64,000 bases of DNA from Sphingomonadales bacterium (GTDB taxonomy: Bacteria; Pseudomonadota; Alphaproteobacteria; Sphingomonadales; Kordiimonadaceae). Numbering within the stretch: the first letter of the stretch is position 1; every line of letters starts with the position of its first letter. The position numbers were made by a program, and so were the translations under genes. Location of the stretch: contig JAALKD010000002.1 of assembly GCA_011088215.1 (NCBI GenBank), forward strand, positions 1-64,000, read 5' to 3'. Below, piece by piece: positions 26,184 through 35,949 of the stretch. The notes under the pieces were generated by a model. The model had not been told where the DNA came from, did not search any database, and worked only from the letters and a program-made list of their open reading frames with translations.

Positions 26184-29100
26184 CCCTCATCGCCCCCGCT
26201 GGGGTCCAAGGGGTCACCAGTTTCTTCAGGTGTTTGATCTGCAGCAGGTGCTTCCACGTCCGCGACACGACCCTTGCGACCTTCGAACAACAATCGTAAA
26301 AAACCTGGTGCAAGCCCAGACAGCGCATTCACACTCACATCTGGTTCTTCCGTCGTGCCTTTAACCCTGTAAGCTACGCCAAACAGGCCTTTGCCATCAC
26401 CGCCTGAAAACAAACCGCCAACCAGAGGTATATTTCCCAGCAGCGAATTGATGCCGTAGGCTGGCACCACAACACCGTTTACATTTATCAGCCCATCAAT
26501 AGTGGCAATTTCACCCTCCATGGTCAGACCGACCGTGGGACCATTAGCCTTAATTCCACTGAACTCTATGATGCGACCATCATATTCAAACGGAACTTCA
26601 AGTACGTCCAATTGTAGCGGTTTTCCGTCTAAATAGTCATCGAGTCCCGAAATCTCGCCTCTGGTTATTCCCTCGCCCAAAGTAGCCTTGGGTACTAATG
26701 TCGCCTCACTGACATTCATCTTGCCATCAAGATGCCATTCCTCACCCCAACCGCGGGTGCGAGCATCCAATGTAAGTGTCCCCCCCTCGACATGGGCGAA
26801 AAAGCCCATGCCACGCAACACACGGCCTCCGTCATCAGTTCGCACACTGAATGGACGAGTTCCATCAACAGAGTCTGGATCATTACGAACTGAAATATTA
26901 ATGGGTGTCTTGGCTTCTCCCGTAACAGCGTCAAGGGTCAACATGTTAGGTTGGCCTTCCCGAAATTCCAGTTCAAGTGAAGCATCATCCCATTGCTCCG
27001 TATTTTCTAACAATATCCGGTCAGCGGACAACGAAAGATCAAATTCAGTTGCAGGTTTGTTGACCGGAATATTGGCACCGTGATCTTGTGCGCGAACGGC
27101 ATTCTCGTCTGGTCGTAAAAATGGAGAAAGGTCAAACTCCTCGGCCTGTACATCAATTTCCATTGGCCTCCCAGCCTGCTGATCTAACGTGGCGATCAAC
27201 TGATTTGCACCAACCTGCCGGGCCTGAATTTCTGCGTCAAATATACCGCTATCTTTCGGGCCAAAGTTGATACTTGCAACCAAATCAATATCTTCACCCT
27301 TTACAAGTAGAGGCGCTACTGTAGTTCCACCGTCGGAGAAAACCACGCCGCCGTTTATCGTTGCAGGTGCACCAATCGGTTTCGACCATGCCAGTTGCGG
27401 CAGGTGTAACTGAGCGGTCGAGGCATCAGCGGTAAAAGTTCCATGGGAAAATTTGAAATTTCGCCCTTGAAACGACGCTTCGGCGTGTGCTTTACCCTCG
27501 AGAAAATCGTCAACATCCACGCCCAGTGCTTTGGTGTCTTCTGCATCCATATCACCGCGCAGCACAACCAAAGTTGTATCCGCAGATGGATCATCGCGGC
27601 CAGCAGCAAAATCTTCTTCCCAGCGCAAGGCCACTGGCACGCCGTTCAAGAGACCGTTGCCCGCCGCACTCAAACGGTCCCGGCTAACCCTCAACGACAA
27701 TTGAGCCCCGGACAGGCCTTCGCCCCCCAACAAATCTTTGACCGATGTGTTTGCCAATTCGGCAGTTACGTCGTAGGTCGTGCTGCCAGGCGGCGGTTTG
27801 GCAATTAATGGGCTGCGCACAATTGCCTTAACCGTGGCAGTACCATCCAACCTGTCAATATCGAGATTCGCTTTTTGGGCTACCAAAAGTGGTGGATAAT
27901 CAATCAATCGCATCAGGTTTTTTACATCGCCTCGAGCGAATATACTAAACTCGCCGACCCCCTTGTCGCGAACATGAATATCGCTAAGCCTTACTTCGCT
28001 GCCGCCAACCGGCATGCCCAAAAGCTGGCCCTCAGCGATTGAAATTGTCAGGCCTGTTCGCGTTAACACGGCAGCGCCAGCCGCCCCGACAATCGGCGGC
28101 ATAGTCTTGATAAATTTGGAATCCAGTCCGCCAAAATCGAAAGTTAGCTCATAAATGCTTTCGTTCAGGTACGCCCCCATGCCAGACGGCGCTGCATCTA
28201 CCCGAAAGCTCAAATTTGTAGTGGTACCTGTAACCATATGCTGATCAATCCAGGCCCGCGCGCCGCGCTCCCGCCCATCTGGATGGCGCTCGATTGGCCA
28301 ACAATCCAAAGCATCCATAACCGACAGATCTGTCGTTTTCAATTCAAGTTGGACGCCAGGAATGTTGCTGGTTTGATGCCAATATAACAACCCGTTGCCT
28401 GTCACTTGGTTATCCTCAAGTGTTAGGTCAATCTGGTCAAAAACCAATATTTTTTCACGTGCATTATATGTTCCAATAATCGCACCAAACGTAACAGGCG
28501 CCGGCATTGGAAATACCGCGGGATCATAAATCTCGCCCTCGCCTAACGTCGCTTCAATGTTAGCTGACCGCAATCCAACGCCAGCATCAATATCCAGATT
28601 AAGGCTGAGATCAATCGGCAATTGAAAATACTTAAGCTGCTTGGGTAGACCCGCTTCCGCCGGAAAAGATGATGGATAAAAGTCCTTCAGGGAGGCCAGA
28701 AGTGACAAATCACCCCTTGTAGGGTTCGCACGTCCCAAAAGCTGGGTTTTGATTGGGTTACCACCCACCGAGGCCTCAAGCTGGGCTGACAAATCAATCT
28801 CGGCACCATCCTGTTGCAACACAAATGTAGAAACAGACAAGCGGCCTTCCGATAAGTTATCGCCTCTGTATAGGCGTACCGACATTTTATCAAAAGCAAC
28901 GCGTTCCAACGACGGTGCAGTTGCCAGTAGTCGCAACGCAAAACGGTTAAATGCCTCAGTTAACGGTATAAAAATTTCCGGTCTCGGTATCCCGCTTTCG
29001 CCGAACAGGTCTTTGAACAAACTATCGTCAGTCGTATCACTAAAACCGCCGAGGTCAGATATTCTGATATCTGCGCGGCCAATTTCTACAGTTGAAACCC

Positions 29101-29437
29101 CTAAACCTGACAATATACCATCGAAGCCGAGACCTATTTCCGCACGCGGTAAGCTGGCAGTTAACCTGTTACGCCGGTCAATCAGCCGTACATCCTCAAT
29201 CATTACCCAAGGGCGTACCTCGCTCCAATCCCAACCCACCTTGGCGGAACGGAACTTCACGTTCCACCCCGGCAACAGCGCGTCCGACTGGCTAATAATC
29301 TGATCGCGGGCAAAACCAACATCTATGGGGGCGAAGAAAAGCCGCCCTAGCAAGACACACATAAGCAGCGCCGAGGCTGTAACGAGCCACAAGCTGATTG
29401 AGACAATCGCGCTACCAAACTTCTTCAAACCAAACAC
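26180..29437 (-). CDS. AsmA-like / DUF3971 large membrane-anchored protein
   Basis: The 1085-residue protein has one N-terminal membrane segment (residues ~10-33) and a long, beta-rich periplasmic body. It includes the DUF3971 region and, near the C-terminus, the AsmA-like block with LLDYPPLL-type repeats and VNGVVVPAYGINSLLGNIPLVGGLFSGGDGKGLFGVAYRVKGT, which is typical of YhdP/AsmA-type proteins. Members of this superfamily form bridge-like tubes that move phospholipids between the membranes (established for E. coli YhdP/TamB/YdbH). The protein ends in an acidic, proline-rich tail. Divergent from glnE. Confidence 0.85.
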   Translation of the reverse strand: MFGLKKFGSAIVSISLWLVTASALLMCVLLGRLFFAPIDVGFARDQIISQSDALLPGWNVKFRSAKVGWDWSEVRPWVMIEDVRLIDRRNRLTASLPRAEIGLGFDGILSGLGVSTVEIGRADIRISDLGGFSDTTDDSLFKDLFGESGIPRPEIFIPLTEAFNRFALRLLATAPSLERVAFDKMSVRLYRGDNLSEGRLSVSTFVLQQDGAEIDLSAQLEASVGGNPIKTQLLGRANPTRGDLSLLASLKDFYPSSFPAEAGLPKQLKYFQLPIDLSLNLDIDAGVGLRSANIEATLGEGEIYDPAVFPMPAPVTFGAIIGTYNAREKILVFDQIDLTLEDNQVTGNGLLYWHQTSNIPGVQLELKTTDLSVMDALDCWPIERHPDGRERGARAWIDQHMVTGTTTNLSFRVDAAPSGMGAYLNESIYELTFDFGGLDSKFIKTMPPIVGAAGAAVLTRTGLTISIAEGQLLGMPVGGSEVRLSDIHVRDKGVGEFSIFARGDVKNLMRLIDYPPLLVAQKANLDIDRLDGTATVKAIVRSPLIAKPPPGSTTYDVTAELANTSVKDLLGGEGLSGAQLSLRVSRDRLSAAGNGLLNGVPVALRWEEDFAAGRDDPSADTTLVVLRGDMDAEDTKALGVDVDDFLEGKAHAEASFQGRNFKFSHGTFTADASTAQLHLPQLAWSKPIGAPATINGGVVFSDGGTTVAPLLVKGEDIDLVASINFGPKDSGIFDAEIQARQVGANQLIATLDQQAGRPMEIDVQAEEFDLSPFLRPDENAVRAQDHGANIPVNKPATEFDLSLSADRILLENTEQWDDASLELEFREGQPNMLTLDAVTGEAKTPINISVRNDPDSVDGTRPFSVRTDDGGRVLRGMGFFAHVEGGTLTLDARTRGWGEEWHLDGKMNVSEATLVPKATLGEGITRGEISGLDDYLDGKPLQLDVLEVPFEYDGRIIEFSGIKANGPTVGLTMEGEIATIDGLINVNGVVVPAYGINSLLGNIPLVGGLFSGGDGKGLFGVAYRVKGTTEEPDVSVNALSGLAPGFLRLLFEGRKGRVADVEAPAADQTPEETGDPLDPSGGDEG

Positions 29438-29579
29438 CTTCAGGTGGCTAACGCAAACACCATGCTCTTTTGATACGTCCTAAACATCTGGCAGATGCCA
29501 AAAAACTATATTCGTTAGAGCATTTCCCCTACCCGGCGTCTATACACAAGGGTGTTAAAGCCACCTAAATCCGCCAAAA

Positions 29580-32555
29580 ATGAGGCACTACCTTGATTTA
29601 GTCCAAAAACTTGAGAAAAATGACAAGTTATTCGACCATGAGGACTCCAGTCTTTTGAATAGACAGCTACAAAACAATTCACTGATTTTCGATGAGGGCA
29701 AAGCCGACGAAACACTGAGCCTTTTGGGCTTAACAGCGCCGATGGGTGAGACCGGTAAAGCGATGAAGCTAGCGGCGCGTTCTGCCTTTGGCAATAGTCC
29801 CCATTTGGCCGCTTTGGCGAAACGGTACCCGCAGCAAACCAAGACGATGCTAGACGGGAACCCCAATGATCATTTTGCGTCAATTGTCGCTGCATTGGCC
29901 GAACCAAGAGACCCAAGCGAAAGCGAAGAAGAGTTTATGTCTTTTTTGCGCCGCCAAAAAAACCTGGCGGCACTTTTGATCGCGTTGGCGGATATTGCCA
30001 GGATTTGGTCGCTTGATATGGTCACTACAAATCTTAGCCTGCTGGCTAAATCTTGTCTGGACCTTGCTGTTGCGCGTGCTCTCAGGACACGCATGCAAGC
30101 TGGCGATCTGCCGTGGCCGGACGGCATCGACGAACTCTCAGATGTGAGTAGGTTTGCTAACGCCAATTGCGGTTATTTTCTGCTCGGCATGGGCAAACTG
30201 GGCGGATGCGAACTGAATTACTCGTCAGACATCGATTTGATCGCACTATATGATCCGGTAAGAGCCCGCTATCAGGGCCGTAAATCCGTGTCCGATTGCT
30301 TTGTTAAACTAACCCAGGATGTAGTTCGATATATCGATCAACGCACCATGGATGGCTATGTTTTCCGGGTAGACCTGCGGTTACGCCCAGACCCCGGAGC
30401 AACGCCTGTGGCTTTGTCCGTGGATGCGGCATTGGGCTACTACCATAGTGTGGCTGCGAATTGGGAGCGGTCTGCCATGATCAAGGCGTCGTTTGCGTCT
30501 GGCGACAATGGTGCTGCAGACCAGTATCTGGAGGAAATGTCCAGCTGGGTATGGCGGCGCAACATGGATTTTGAGGCGCTCCGAGATATTGCCAGCATAA
30601 AAAATCAGATTAACCGCCATTACAGCGTCGAAGACGCACACTTTCGTGGTTATGACGTGAAATTGGGCATCGGCGGCATTCGTGAAGTCGAATTTTTCGC
30701 GCAGGTAAACCAACTTTTACACGGGGGCCGAAACCCTTCGCTGCGGTTAAAAGATACAGTCGCAACATTAGGCGAGTTAGTCACATTGAACCTGCTTCCA
30801 AAAGCAACTTGCAGCGAACTAACCCAAGCTTACCAATACTTGCGGCACGTCGAACACCGCATTCAAATGACCAATGACGAGCAAACGCATACGATTCCTG
30901 ATGACGACGGTACCATGCGGCTTACATATTTTCTTGGCTACAGTTCAGAGGCTGTTTTTGAGCAAACTCTGGGACGCCACACGGACAACGTTCGAAATCA
31001 TTATGACCAGTTATTGCCAGGTGTCGCCGACCAAAACACTACCCTGACCGAGGAACAAACAAGGGTCAGCCTTAAAAGCGCAGGATTCAGTGATCCTGAC
31101 GCCGCGCTTATAACAATAACCGCATGGAAATTCGGACGCTATCGCAGCTTAAAGGCCACTCGGGCCAGAGATTTGCTGGCACTGTGCCTGCCCGAATTGC
31201 TTACGGCTTTCTCCACCACTCATTCGCCCGACGCTGCATTAACGAGGTTCGACACATTCCTGTCGCAACTTCCTGCGGGCGTACAGTTGTTTTCTTTGTT
31301 GCAATCGAACCCCAGTCTTCTGGGTTTGCTGGCGAGGATCATAGGACTGGCGCCCGCGCTATCAACTATCCTAGCCAAGGCACCCGGGCTTTGGGACACG
31401 GTTTTAAGTACCGAGTTTTTCGCCCCGCCGGAAAGCGCGGACAGCCTGCGCACACAACTCAAAACACAGCTGTCAACGGCACGGGACTATCAGGATAAGC
31501 TCGGCTTTATCAGACGGTTTTATGCAGAGCAAAAATTCCGCACCGGGGTTTTGGTGCTTGAAGGAGTTGCTACAGCTGCTGAAATTGGCACCAGTTTGTC
31601 AATGGTCACCGATGTCATTTTGCAGGAATTAATTCCCATTGTAGAACAAGACTTCGCGATAAAACATGGTGGTTTCGATAATGAAAATCATGGAATTGCA
31701 ATGCTTGCGTTGGGAAAATACGGTGGAGCAGAGCTCACCCACACCTCCGACATCGACATCATTTTTCTGTATGAGAACGCAGGGGAAGGCGTTTATTCAA
31801 ACGGGGAAAAACCTTTATTTTCAAATGTTTACTACACACGTTTAGCACAGCACATTGTAACGGCTATTACAGCACTTACTCCCGAAGGTCGTTTGTTCGA
31901 AGTCGATACCCGCCTCCGCCCTTCCGGTAACCAAGGGCCACTCGCGGTCATGGTCTCCACATTCGAGGATTATTACCAGTCCGGAGCCTGGTCTTGGGAG
32001 TTTTTGGCCCTCACCCGCGCGCGGCTTATTTTAGGGCCAGATAAACTGGTGCCTAAGATTCGGCAGATCATCACCGCGGCTATTATCAGGGGGCCATCGT
32101 GCGTTGACCTTGCATCGGAAACTATTTCCATGCGCGAGAAGTTACGCGAACAATTTGGTACACCGAACATATGGGACGTCAAGCACACCCGGGGCGGATT
32201 GGTAGATATTGAGTTTATTTGCCAGTTCCTCACTCTGAAGTACTCAAAGGCGAGCCCCAAAATCATTCGGCCCAATACACCGAACAGCCTCGAGGCTTTA
32301 CACTCCAACGGTTATTTACCGCTCAACGATTTTAAAGGCTTGTTGGAAGGCTATGAATTACAGAGGACAATCCAATCGCAGTTGCGCTTATGCCTGGATA
32401 GTTTGCCAAAACAAGACGGCGACATTCCGCCAGGGTTGCAACAAATATTGTTGGACAGCGGCGACTGCACGTCTTTTGACCAGTTAAAAAAACACATGCT
32501 TGATATGCAACAACGCTGTCACAAGCTGTTCAAAAGTCTAATCACAAACGATTAG
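29580..32555 (+). CDS. glnE: Bifunctional glutamine-synthetase adenylyltransferase/adenylyl-removing enzyme
   Basis: GlnE adds and removes AMP on glutamine synthetase according to PII and glutamine signals. The 991-residue protein has two nucleotidyltransferase domains: the adenylyl-removing one with GMGKLGGCELNYSSDIDLI near residue 203 and GGIREVEFFAQ, and the adenylylating one with ALGKYGGAELTHTSDIDII near residue 708 and GGLVDIEFICQF. Length and both motif sets are complete. It is the first gene of a run glnE-bcp-DUF455-M23-bactofilin that is common in Alphaproteobacteria. Confidence 0.96.
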   Translation: MRHYLDLVQKLEKNDKLFDHEDSSLLNRQLQNNSLIFDEGKADETLSLLGLTAPMGETGKAMKLAARSAFGNSPHLAALAKRYPQQTKTMLDGNPNDHFASIVAALAEPRDPSESEEEFMSFLRRQKNLAALLIALADIARIWSLDMVTTNLSLLAKSCLDLAVARALRTRMQAGDLPWPDGIDELSDVSRFANANCGYFLLGMGKLGGCELNYSSDIDLIALYDPVRARYQGRKSVSDCFVKLTQDVVRYIDQRTMDGYVFRVDLRLRPDPGATPVALSVDAALGYYHSVAANWERSAMIKASFASGDNGAADQYLEEMSSWVWRRNMDFEALRDIASIKNQINRHYSVEDAHFRGYDVKLGIGGIREVEFFAQVNQLLHGGRNPSLRLKDTVATLGELVTLNLLPKATCSELTQAYQYLRHVEHRIQMTNDEQTHTIPDDDGTMRLTYFLGYSSEAVFEQTLGRHTDNVRNHYDQLLPGVADQNTTLTEEQTRVSLKSAGFSDPDAALITITAWKFGRYRSLKATRARDLLALCLPELLTAFSTTHSPDAALTRFDTFLSQLPAGVQLFSLLQSNPSLLGLLARIIGLAPALSTILAKAPGLWDTVLSTEFFAPPESADSLRTQLKTQLSTARDYQDKLGFIRRFYAEQKFRTGVLVLEGVATAAEIGTSLSMVTDVILQELIPIVEQDFAIKHGGFDNENHGIAMLALGKYGGAELTHTSDIDIIFLYENAGEGVYSNGEKPLFSNVYYTRLAQHIVTAITALTPEGRLFEVDTRLRPSGNQGPLAVMVSTFEDYYQSGAWSWEFLALTRARLILGPDKLVPKIRQIITAAIIRGPSCVDLASETISMREKLREQFGTPNIWDVKHTRGGLVDIEFICQFLTLKYSKASPKIIRPNTPNSLEALHSNGYLPLNDFKGLLEGYELQRTIQSQLRLCLDSLPKQDGDIPPGLQQILLDSGDCTSFDQLKKHMLDMQQRCHKLFKSLITND

Positions 32556-32657
32556 ACCAGTTTGTAGGGTTGTTATTAGGTCTTGCATAACACGCTAACG
32601 GCGATAATGTCGCACGCCAGAAGCCAATTAAATCAACGCTGTATAAGGATGTTATCG

Positions 32658-33122
32658 ATGCCCGTATCAATTGGTACCAAAGCCCCTGAATTCTCTCTGC
32701 CCGGTGACGGTGGCACAACTGTTTCTCTAAGTGACTTTGTTGGCAAGAATGTGGTTCTCTATTTCTATCCAAAAGATGACACCCCGGGCTGCACCACCGA
32801 AGCCAAGGACTTCACCGCACTGGCAGATGCATTTGGTGCAGCAAATACCGTGGTCATCGGTATGTCAAAAGATACGGCCGCCAAGCACGACAAATTTATC
32901 GCCAAGCATAACCTGTCAGTCCTTTTGGCTTCGGACGAAAGCGGTGCCGCGCTCGAGGCATACGGTGTATGGGTAGAAAAGAATATGTATGGCCGCAAAT
33001 ATATGGGCATTCAGCGTGCCACCTTTCTGATCGATTCCACGGGAACCATTCAGGAAATTTGGCCGAAAGTGAAGGTTAAGGGTCATGCGGCAGCGGTTCT
33101 GGAGCGAGCAGAAAACTTGTGA
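32658..33122 (+). CDS. bcp: Thiol peroxidase of the BCP/PrxQ family
   Basis: This peroxiredoxin reduces hydrogen and organic peroxides. The 154-residue protein has FYPKDDTPGCTTEAKDF with the peroxidatic cysteine at residue 45. The resolving cysteine five residues later, present in E. coli Bcp, is Lys50 here, so it is a 1-Cys form that depends on a separate thiol. The ATG at 32658 follows an AAGGA site; the frame is open further upstream. Placed between glnE and the DUF455 gene. Confidence 0.93.
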   Translation: MPVSIGTKAPEFSLPGDGGTTVSLSDFVGKNVVLYFYPKDDTPGCTTEAKDFTALADAFGAANTVVIGMSKDTAAKHDKFIAKHNLSVLLASDESGAALEAYGVWVEKNMYGRKYMGIQRATFLIDSTGTIQEIWPKVKVKGHAAAVLERAENL

Positions 33123-33167
33123 TCCCCGGCACTCCTGTCACTTAAAACCCCGGAAGGAATTCAACGG

Positions 33168-33986
33168 TTGAACCAAGAATGGGACAACATAAGCACAGCG
33201 ACCTGCGCCGTGTTGGGTTGCGGCAAAGCAGTTGACAAGGCCGTTGCTGCGAGGACTGTCGCCGCCAAATGGCGCTCGGGTGAACTTTTACACAGTTTCA
33301 CTGAGTTGCCTCCAAAACGTCCAGCAAGACCACCATTACCCAAACTATTGGACCCGTCTGAAATGCCCCGCAGGCGCAAGGCCGGCAACGACAATAACCG
33401 GCGAGCGCTATTGCATGCGGTCGCCCACATCGAATTAAACGCCATAGACCTGGCCTTTGATATTATCGCCCGGTTTGGCAATATCATGCCCAGAAGCTTC
33501 ACTGACGACTGGATCAGTGTCGGCGACGACGAGGCTCGTCATTTTGCGCTTGTCAATAATCGTTTGAAAGCCTGCGAAAGTTTTTATGGTGACCTACCCG
33601 CACATGACGGGTTGTGGCAATCATCAAAGGAAACCGCAAAGAACCTGCCCGCCCGATTAGCGGTTGTGCCGATGGTACTGGAAGCCCGCGGTCTTGATGT
33701 AACCCCTGCAATGATCAAACAGTTTGAAGGTTCTGGTGACCAAATCTCAGCAGAAATATTACAAACTATTTATGCGGATGAAATTGACCACGTACGGATC
33801 GGCACTAAGTGGTTCAACTTCCTCGCCGATAAAGTCAAAAAAGATCCGGAATTATGGTTCCATGATCTGGTGCGTCAATACTTTCGCGGCCACCTAAAAC
33901 CGCCTTTCAACACTGCTGCTCGCACCCGTGCTGGCATGCCCACTGGGTATTACCAACCACTGGCAGTGAAAAAACACAAAGTGTAG
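33168..33986 (+). CDS. DUF455 ferritin-like protein
   Basis: The 272-residue protein has the HAVAHIELNAIDLAFD and DDEARHFALVNNRL motifs, with the Glu/His ligands of a ferritin-like di-iron helical bundle, and DEIDHVRIGTKWF near the C-terminus. The family is widespread in Proteobacteria but its reaction is unknown. Translation seems to start at TTG (33168), 9 bases after an AGGA site; no ATG gives the same conserved N-terminus. 45 bp downstream of bcp, probably cotranscribed. Confidence 0.88.
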   Translation: MNQEWDNISTATCAVLGCGKAVDKAVAARTVAAKWRSGELLHSFTELPPKRPARPPLPKLLDPSEMPRRRKAGNDNNRRALLHAVAHIELNAIDLAFDIIARFGNIMPRSFTDDWISVGDDEARHFALVNNRLKACESFYGDLPAHDGLWQSSKETAKNLPARLAVVPMVLEARGLDVTPAMIKQFEGSGDQISAEILQTIYADEIDHVRIGTKWFNFLADKVKKDPELWFHDLVRQYFRGHLKPPFNTAARTRAGMPTGYYQPLAVKKHKV

Positions 33987-34156
33987 GCCTCGCTATGGGC
34001 CACATATAGGCTTGACCTTTGGGAAAAAAATGAGTGTTATGCGCCAAATTTTAATCGATTATTCGTAATTTATCACTAGAATAGGCTTTAATTGCAGGAA
34101 CTGATTGATAAACAGCGAAGTTTCACAATGAAGCGCCACAAGGCCAAGGGTATATT

Positions 34157-35437
34157 TTGACGACGAAACTGACAAAAATAGCCAGATTCTTCGCCCAGTT
34201 AGAACAATGGCGTGGCACCTATTTCCCCGAACGGCAGCTATTTTTGCGCAGCCAGGGGCGTGTTCGCTTTCTGACAATTCATAGCTACACTCAAATTGCC
34301 ATGGCTTCTGGTGTACTCGTTGCTGTTGGCTGGGGCATGGTAACCAGTTACGCATACTTGAGCCGCGATCATGTCATTGAAGGCAAGAACAAAACCATTT
34401 CGACTATGTCGTCTCAATATCAAACCCTATCCAGCGACTTTTCAGCGCTCGAACTGGAAGTTGAAAGACGTGCACAGTTGCTGGAAGAGCGACAGCAGTT
34501 TCTAGAAGACATTGTTAAGACTGACCCGGTGGACAGCGTTGCCCAACCAGCTAGTCAGTCGGAAAGCGAAACTCCAGAGAGCAAAATGGAGGTCGACGCA
34601 AACGCTACTGCGGCTCCGACACCCGAACAAACATCTTCTTTGCTTGACAGGTTGTTCGCCAGCGCCCCGGTCAATGCTGCCAGTTTAACAACAGTCGACC
34701 GTAGAGTAACTCTGCTGAACCGTTTGCGCGACATGGAACAACGGCAACGATCCTTGGCAGCACTTATGATGGAAGGCGTGCAAAAAAAGCTTGTTACGGT
34801 CGATACAATCCTGGCACCAACAAAAATAAATGCCGACGATTTGATCCGAAAAATAAGCTCACCTGGTATCGCAATTGGTGGCCCCTACGTGCCAGACTAT
34901 AGTTTTGAAGGGATATTCGAGGCAACAGACGGCTCGCCGTTTTTTAACCTGAAAGAAAACAGTGACCGCCTTAAGATGGTCACAAATGCCCTCAATAGTT
35001 ATCCATACGGCAAACCAGCAGATAAATATTATATCTCAAGCAGATTTGGTAGCAGGATAGACCCAATTAAAAAAGTTCGAGCTCGACACTACGCTCTTGA
35101 CCTTTCGGGCTGGCCCGGAGAGCCCATCAAAGCAACTGCGCCGGGTAAAGTTGTCAAATCGAGATCGATATGGCCGTATGGTAATATGGTAGAAATCGAT
35201 CATGGCAATGGCTTCCGAACTCGATATGGGCATATGCGCAAACTAAATGTTAAAAAAAATGAAGAAGTAAAATTAGGGCAACAAATTGGTGAAATGGGAA
35301 GTACAGGTCGTGTTACAGGCACCCACGTTCATTATGAAGTTTGGTTCGATGGCAAAGTCAGAGACCCGATGCCCTTCATAAAGGCAGCAGCGAATGTTCT
35401 CAAAATCCAGGGACGACATGAAAAAACCTATGAGTAA
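34157..35437 (+). CDS. M23 family peptidoglycan endopeptidase
   Basis: The 426-residue protein has a membrane anchor (about residues 48-70, ASGVLVAVGWGMVTSYAYL), a coiled-coil stretch (LELEVERRAQLLEERQQFLED) and a C-terminal LytM/M23 zinc domain with RFGSRIDP, the ligand motif HYALD near residue 310, and GTHVHYEVW with the HxH near residue 389. These cleave peptide crosslinks in peptidoglycan. The start is TTG at 34157, as no in-frame ATG gives a sensible N-terminus. The gene overlaps the bactofilin gene by 44 bp, which suggests both act together on cell shape. Confidence 0.9.
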   Translation: MTTKLTKIARFFAQLEQWRGTYFPERQLFLRSQGRVRFLTIHSYTQIAMASGVLVAVGWGMVTSYAYLSRDHVIEGKNKTISTMSSQYQTLSSDFSALELEVERRAQLLEERQQFLEDIVKTDPVDSVAQPASQSESETPESKMEVDANATAAPTPEQTSSLLDRLFASAPVNAASLTTVDRRVTLLNRLRDMEQRQRSLAALMMEGVQKKLVTVDTILAPTKINADDLIRKISSPGIAIGGPYVPDYSFEGIFEATDGSPFFNLKENSDRLKMVTNALNSYPYGKPADKYYISSRFGSRIDPIKKVRARHYALDLSGWPGEPIKATAPGKVVKSRSIWPYGNMVEIDHGNGFRTRYGHMRKLNVKKNEEVKLGQQIGEMGSTGRVTGTHVHYEVWFDGKVRDPMPFIKAAANVLKIQGRHEKTYE

Positions 35438-35858
35438 TCCAAATCCATCTCCGCGATCAGGCGTGGCCCCCACTCCTTCAATTGTTGGCGCAGATGTGCA
35501 CATCGAAGGCAATGTAAAAACAGTCGGCGAGTTGCAATTGGATGGTTCCATCACTGGCGACCTTGCTTGTGGCAGCCTTGTTATGGGCGAAAGCGGTGCC
35601 GTAGACGGCACAATTGCTGCTGAATCTGTTACTGTACGTGGCAGCGTCAAAGGCGAAATTCGCGCGAAATCTGTACGCTTAGAAAAAAGCGCAGTTGTAG
35701 AAGGCGACGTTTACCACGAAAGTCTTTCTGTCGAAGCCGGAGCCAAGTTAACCGGTCGTTTTGCTCATACGTCCGGACCGAAGGCTGTTCCTGCGGCGCC
35801 AGCAAAGCCTGCTGAAACCCCGTCATTTGTTGAAGCAAAAAAACCGGCTGCTGTTTAA
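35394..35858 (+). CDS. Bactofilin family cytoskeletal protein
   Basis: Bactofilins polymerise into membrane-bound filaments that position cell-wall enzymes. The 154-residue protein has the right-handed beta-helix core SIVGADVHIEGNVKTVGELQLDG...GSLVMGESGAVDGTIAAESVTVRGSVKGEIRAKSVRL with regular glycine/valine periodicity, flanked by proline-rich disordered ends. The ATG at 35394 gives MFSKS, a common bactofilin start; ATG at 35418 with an AGGGA site is an alternative. It lies inside the end of the M23 gene; bactofilin-M23 pairs are known in stalked and curved Alphaproteobacteria. A terminator follows. Confidence 0.9.
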   Translation: MFSKSRDDMKKPMSNPNPSPRSGVAPTPSIVGADVHIEGNVKTVGELQLDGSITGDLACGSLVMGESGAVDGTIAAESVTVRGSVKGEIRAKSVRLEKSAVVEGDVYHESLSVEAGAKLTGRFAHTSGPKAVPAAPAKPAETPSFVEAKKPAAV

Positions 35859-35878
35859 AACCAGCGACAGCTTGTGAA

Positions 35879-35907
35879 AAAAAGGGCACCCAGCAGATGC
35901 CCTTTTT
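35879..35907. terminator. Bidirectional intrinsic terminator after the bactofilin gene
   Basis: A perfect 10-bp inverted repeat, AAAAAGGGCA and TGCCCTTTTT, around a 9-base loop lies between the convergent bactofilin and ClpP-like genes. The A and T runs make it work in both directions. Confidence 0.85.
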
Positions 35908-35949
35908 ATTTACCCAGGTTTATTCAACATTTTGATTATTCGATGAATA

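Noticed and set aside
28749-29303. 184-codon frame opposite the AsmA-like gene
   Set aside because: Shadow of a well-supported 1085-residue gene; no ribosome site or recognisable domain.
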